DNA of 64,000 nucleotides, taken from contig NZ_NFJW01000001.1 in the NCBI RefSeq assembly GCF_002160065.1, positions 62,001-126,000 on the forward strand. The letters are read 5' to 3'. This document shows, in pieces, positions 62,079 through 64,000 of the stretch. Made by a program: the position numbers and the translations under genes. This DNA comes from Collinsella sp. An2. Lineage in GTDB: Bacteria > Actinomycetota > Coriobacteriia > Coriobacteriales > Coriobacteriaceae. The number at the start of each line of letters is the position of its first letter. Position 1 is the stretch's first letter. The notes below the pieces were generated by a model. It did no database searches. It had not been told where the DNA came from and was given only the letters and a program-made list of their open reading frames with translations.

Positions 62079-63533
62079 ATGAAGGTGCTGGTCGGTCAGT
62101 TCATCACCGAATCGAACGCGAACATTCCTCTTAAGAATAATGTCGGCTCTTTCAAGATGCTGTTTGGAGACGATTGTATTGACGGAATGCATATTCGTGA
62201 GGTGTTTGAGCAAAGGGACGTTGAAATTGTCCCCTCTATCCTTGCCGATGCGGGCGCTTCTGGCGTGATCGAGCGGGCGGCTTTTGAATATATAGAGCAT
62301 GAATTCGTAAATGCGGTGCGCACCCACATCCACGAGATTGATGGCATGCTGCTTATGCTGCATGGCGCGAGCGAGGTGGACGGTGTTGGTTCTGGCGACC
62401 ATCACATCCTCAACGCTATTCGTGAGGTGGTTGGAGAGTACTTGCCTATTTTTGTGGTGTGTGACCCACATGGAAATTTGTGCGAGAGCTACGTTCGTCA
62501 GACCACGCTCATCAGAAGTTATCGTGAGAGTCCCCACACAGATAGCATTGCTACCTTACAGAAGGTGGCAGGCTGGCTCTGTGATTTCTTGCTCAATCGT
62601 CAGAATATCCATTCGGTCTACCGAAAGCTTCCTCTCATTCTGGGGGGCGAGCAGAGTGTTTCGACTGATGAGCCTGTTCGTTCTATTAATTCCTACATGG
62701 ACAAGATGGAGAAAGATCCCCGAATCCGCAGTTGCTCATGGCATGTGGGTTATATTCGCCATGATTCAGATGTTGCGGGTTGTGGCATTGTAGTGGTTCC
62801 CCAGAACGAAGCGGACCAGGGATATGCCGAGCAGAAGGCAGATGAGCTTGCGGCATATGTGTGGGATCGTCGACACGAGTTTCATTACACTGGAGTGGCC
62901 GCAATGCCGGATAGAGCGTTCGAAATGGCGCTGGCATTCGGTGGCCAACCAGTGTTTATTACCGATTCTGGCGACAATGTGACTTCAGGCGCTACAGGAT
63001 GGAATACATATATCCTCCGTCAAGCAATCGAGCGTGCAGAAAGCAATGTAGGCCTAAATAGGCGTTTGCTTTTTGCCAATATATGCGATCCAGTCTGCTA
63101 TGACGTTTTGAGTGGGCTTGACGAAGGGGATTCGGCACACATCTCGCTTGGTGTGGGGTTTGATGACATGTCTCAGCCGGTCGAACTTGATGTTCACGTT
63201 AGGTCGCGCGGACCTTTGCGGGGATATCTGCATCACCCTCATGATGCCCACTACGGTGATGCGGTGGTGGTATCTGTTGACGGGATGCCGATTGATGTGT
63301 CTGTAGCCAGTACGCGTCAGGCAATGTGCGAGCGTCATCAGTTCGAGGCTGTTGGACTCAACTGGGGAGACTATGATGTCGTGGTAGTGAAGCAGGGATA
63401 TTTGTTCCCAGAGCTCAAGGAGGCTGCAGCGTTTTCTGTAATGTCGCTTACCTTGGGCACCACGCCCCAGGATACGAAAATCATACCGTTCAAACGCATA
63501 TTGCGTCCCATGTACCCAATAGACGATATCTGA
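62079..63533 (+). CDS. M81-family (MlrC-like) metallopeptidase, paralog 3
   Basis: MKVLVGQFITESNANIPLKNN...GMLLMLHGASEVDGVGSGDHHILNAIREVVGEYLPIFVVCDPHGNLCESYVRQTTLIRSYRESPHTDSIATL...ITDSGDNVTSGATGWNTYILRQAI. Confidence 0.87.
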   Translation: MKVLVGQFITESNANIPLKNNVGSFKMLFGDDCIDGMHIREVFEQRDVEIVPSILADAGASGVIERAAFEYIEHEFVNAVRTHIHEIDGMLLMLHGASEVDGVGSGDHHILNAIREVVGEYLPIFVVCDPHGNLCESYVRQTTLIRSYRESPHTDSIATLQKVAGWLCDFLLNRQNIHSVYRKLPLILGGEQSVSTDEPVRSINSYMDKMEKDPRIRSCSWHVGYIRHDSDVAGCGIVVVPQNEADQGYAEQKADELAAYVWDRRHEFHYTGVAAMPDRAFEMALAFGGQPVFITDSGDNVTSGATGWNTYILRQAIERAESNVGLNRRLLFANICDPVCYDVLSGLDEGDSAHISLGVGFDDMSQPVELDVHVRSRGPLRGYLHHPHDAHYGDAVVVSVDGMPIDVSVASTRQAMCERHQFEAVGLNWGDYDVVVVKQGYLFPELKEAAAFSVMSLTLGTTPQDTKIIPFKRILRPMYPIDDI

Positions 63534-63636
63534 GTTACGTCAGTGCCTGCTCCGCGATACCGGGAGAGATGCGGGCGTACGAGTGATAACAACCCGGCGT
63601 ACTGCGTCGGCGAGTGCTGCACAGAAAGGAAACCTT

Positions 63637-64000
63637 ATGGGAACGTATAACGTCGAGCTCAAAAAGGTCGAAGAGCCCGCGCGTGATTGCACGTTGCAGC
63701 CGGTGATGCTCACCGACGAAACGATGAACGAGCGTGTGGAAAAGGTTCTCGCCGGCATGCGCGAGCGCTCCCTTGATCAGCTGGTTGTGTATTGCGACGT
63801 TGAGCATTCTGGCAATTTCGCCTACCTTACCGGCTTTTTCTCGCGGTTCGAAGAGTCACTGCTGATCATTCGTGCCGACGGGACCATGAACCTTGTGCTG
63901 GGAAATGAGAACCTCAACAAGGCGTCGAAGGCACGTGTTTCTGCCTCGGCGACGCACGCGCCGATGCTGTCCTTGCCCAACCAGCCGGATTCCGTGCAGA
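63637..64000 (+). CDS. M24-family (Xaa-Pro aminopeptidase/creatinase-like) N-terminal region, partial, runs off window end
   Basis: MGTYNVELKKVEEPARDCTLQPVMLTDETMNERVEKVLAGMRERSLDQLVVYCDVEHSGNFAYLTGFFSRFEESLLIIRADGTMNLVLGNENL, creatinase-N style. Confidence 0.72.
   Translation, partial: MGTYNVELKKVEEPARDCTLQPVMLTDETMNERVEKVLAGMRERSLDQLVVYCDVEHSGNFAYLTGFFSRFEESLLIIRADGTMNLVLGNENLNKASKARVSASATHAPMLSLPNQPDSVQ

Overview
The window is about 64 kb of high-GC bacterial chromosome. Protein content and style suggest Coriobacteriia, possibly Collinsella-like; this is inferred from the proteins, not from any search. Housekeeping backbone: FhaA-like fragment and Ser/Thr kinase, dnaX, ybaB, recR, nifJ (pyruvate:ferredoxin oxidoreductase), arcC, queT, tRNA-Asp, Rrf2 regulator, a MutY-like glycosylase, rubrerythrin, rmuC, nth and mfd. 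Accessory blocks: (1) a cassette at 6.7-14.0 kb between dnaX and ybaB-recR. It encodes a GntR regulator, a complete mannose-family PTS (IIA/IIB/IIC/IID), two TIM-barrel amidohydrolases, an eIF2B/MtnA-like protein and a BtpA/SgcQ-like protein. It is bracketed by two diverged direct copies of a ~175-195 bp palindrome-rich repeat. (2) Two LytS/LytTR-type two-component systems, one translationally coupled to a glycosyltransferase. (3) Two tandem C39-like cysteine peptidases. (4) A spermidine/putrescine-type ABC importer with a PHP phosphoesterase. (5) A Fic protein preceded by repeated ~34 bp palindromes. (6) At 54.7-64 kb, a DeoR regulator, PTS EIIBC and GH1 6-phospho-beta-glucosidase together with three paralogous M81 (MlrC-like) metallohydrolases and a partial M24 peptidase/creatinase-like gene. 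Block 6 is the best candidate for an undescribed catabolic system, with block 1 second. The intergenic regions also contain three 135-151 bp long-palindrome elements, a 38 bp tandem array, and a structured queT leader that can sequester its own ribosome-binding site. No CRISPR array, rRNA or transposase was seen.
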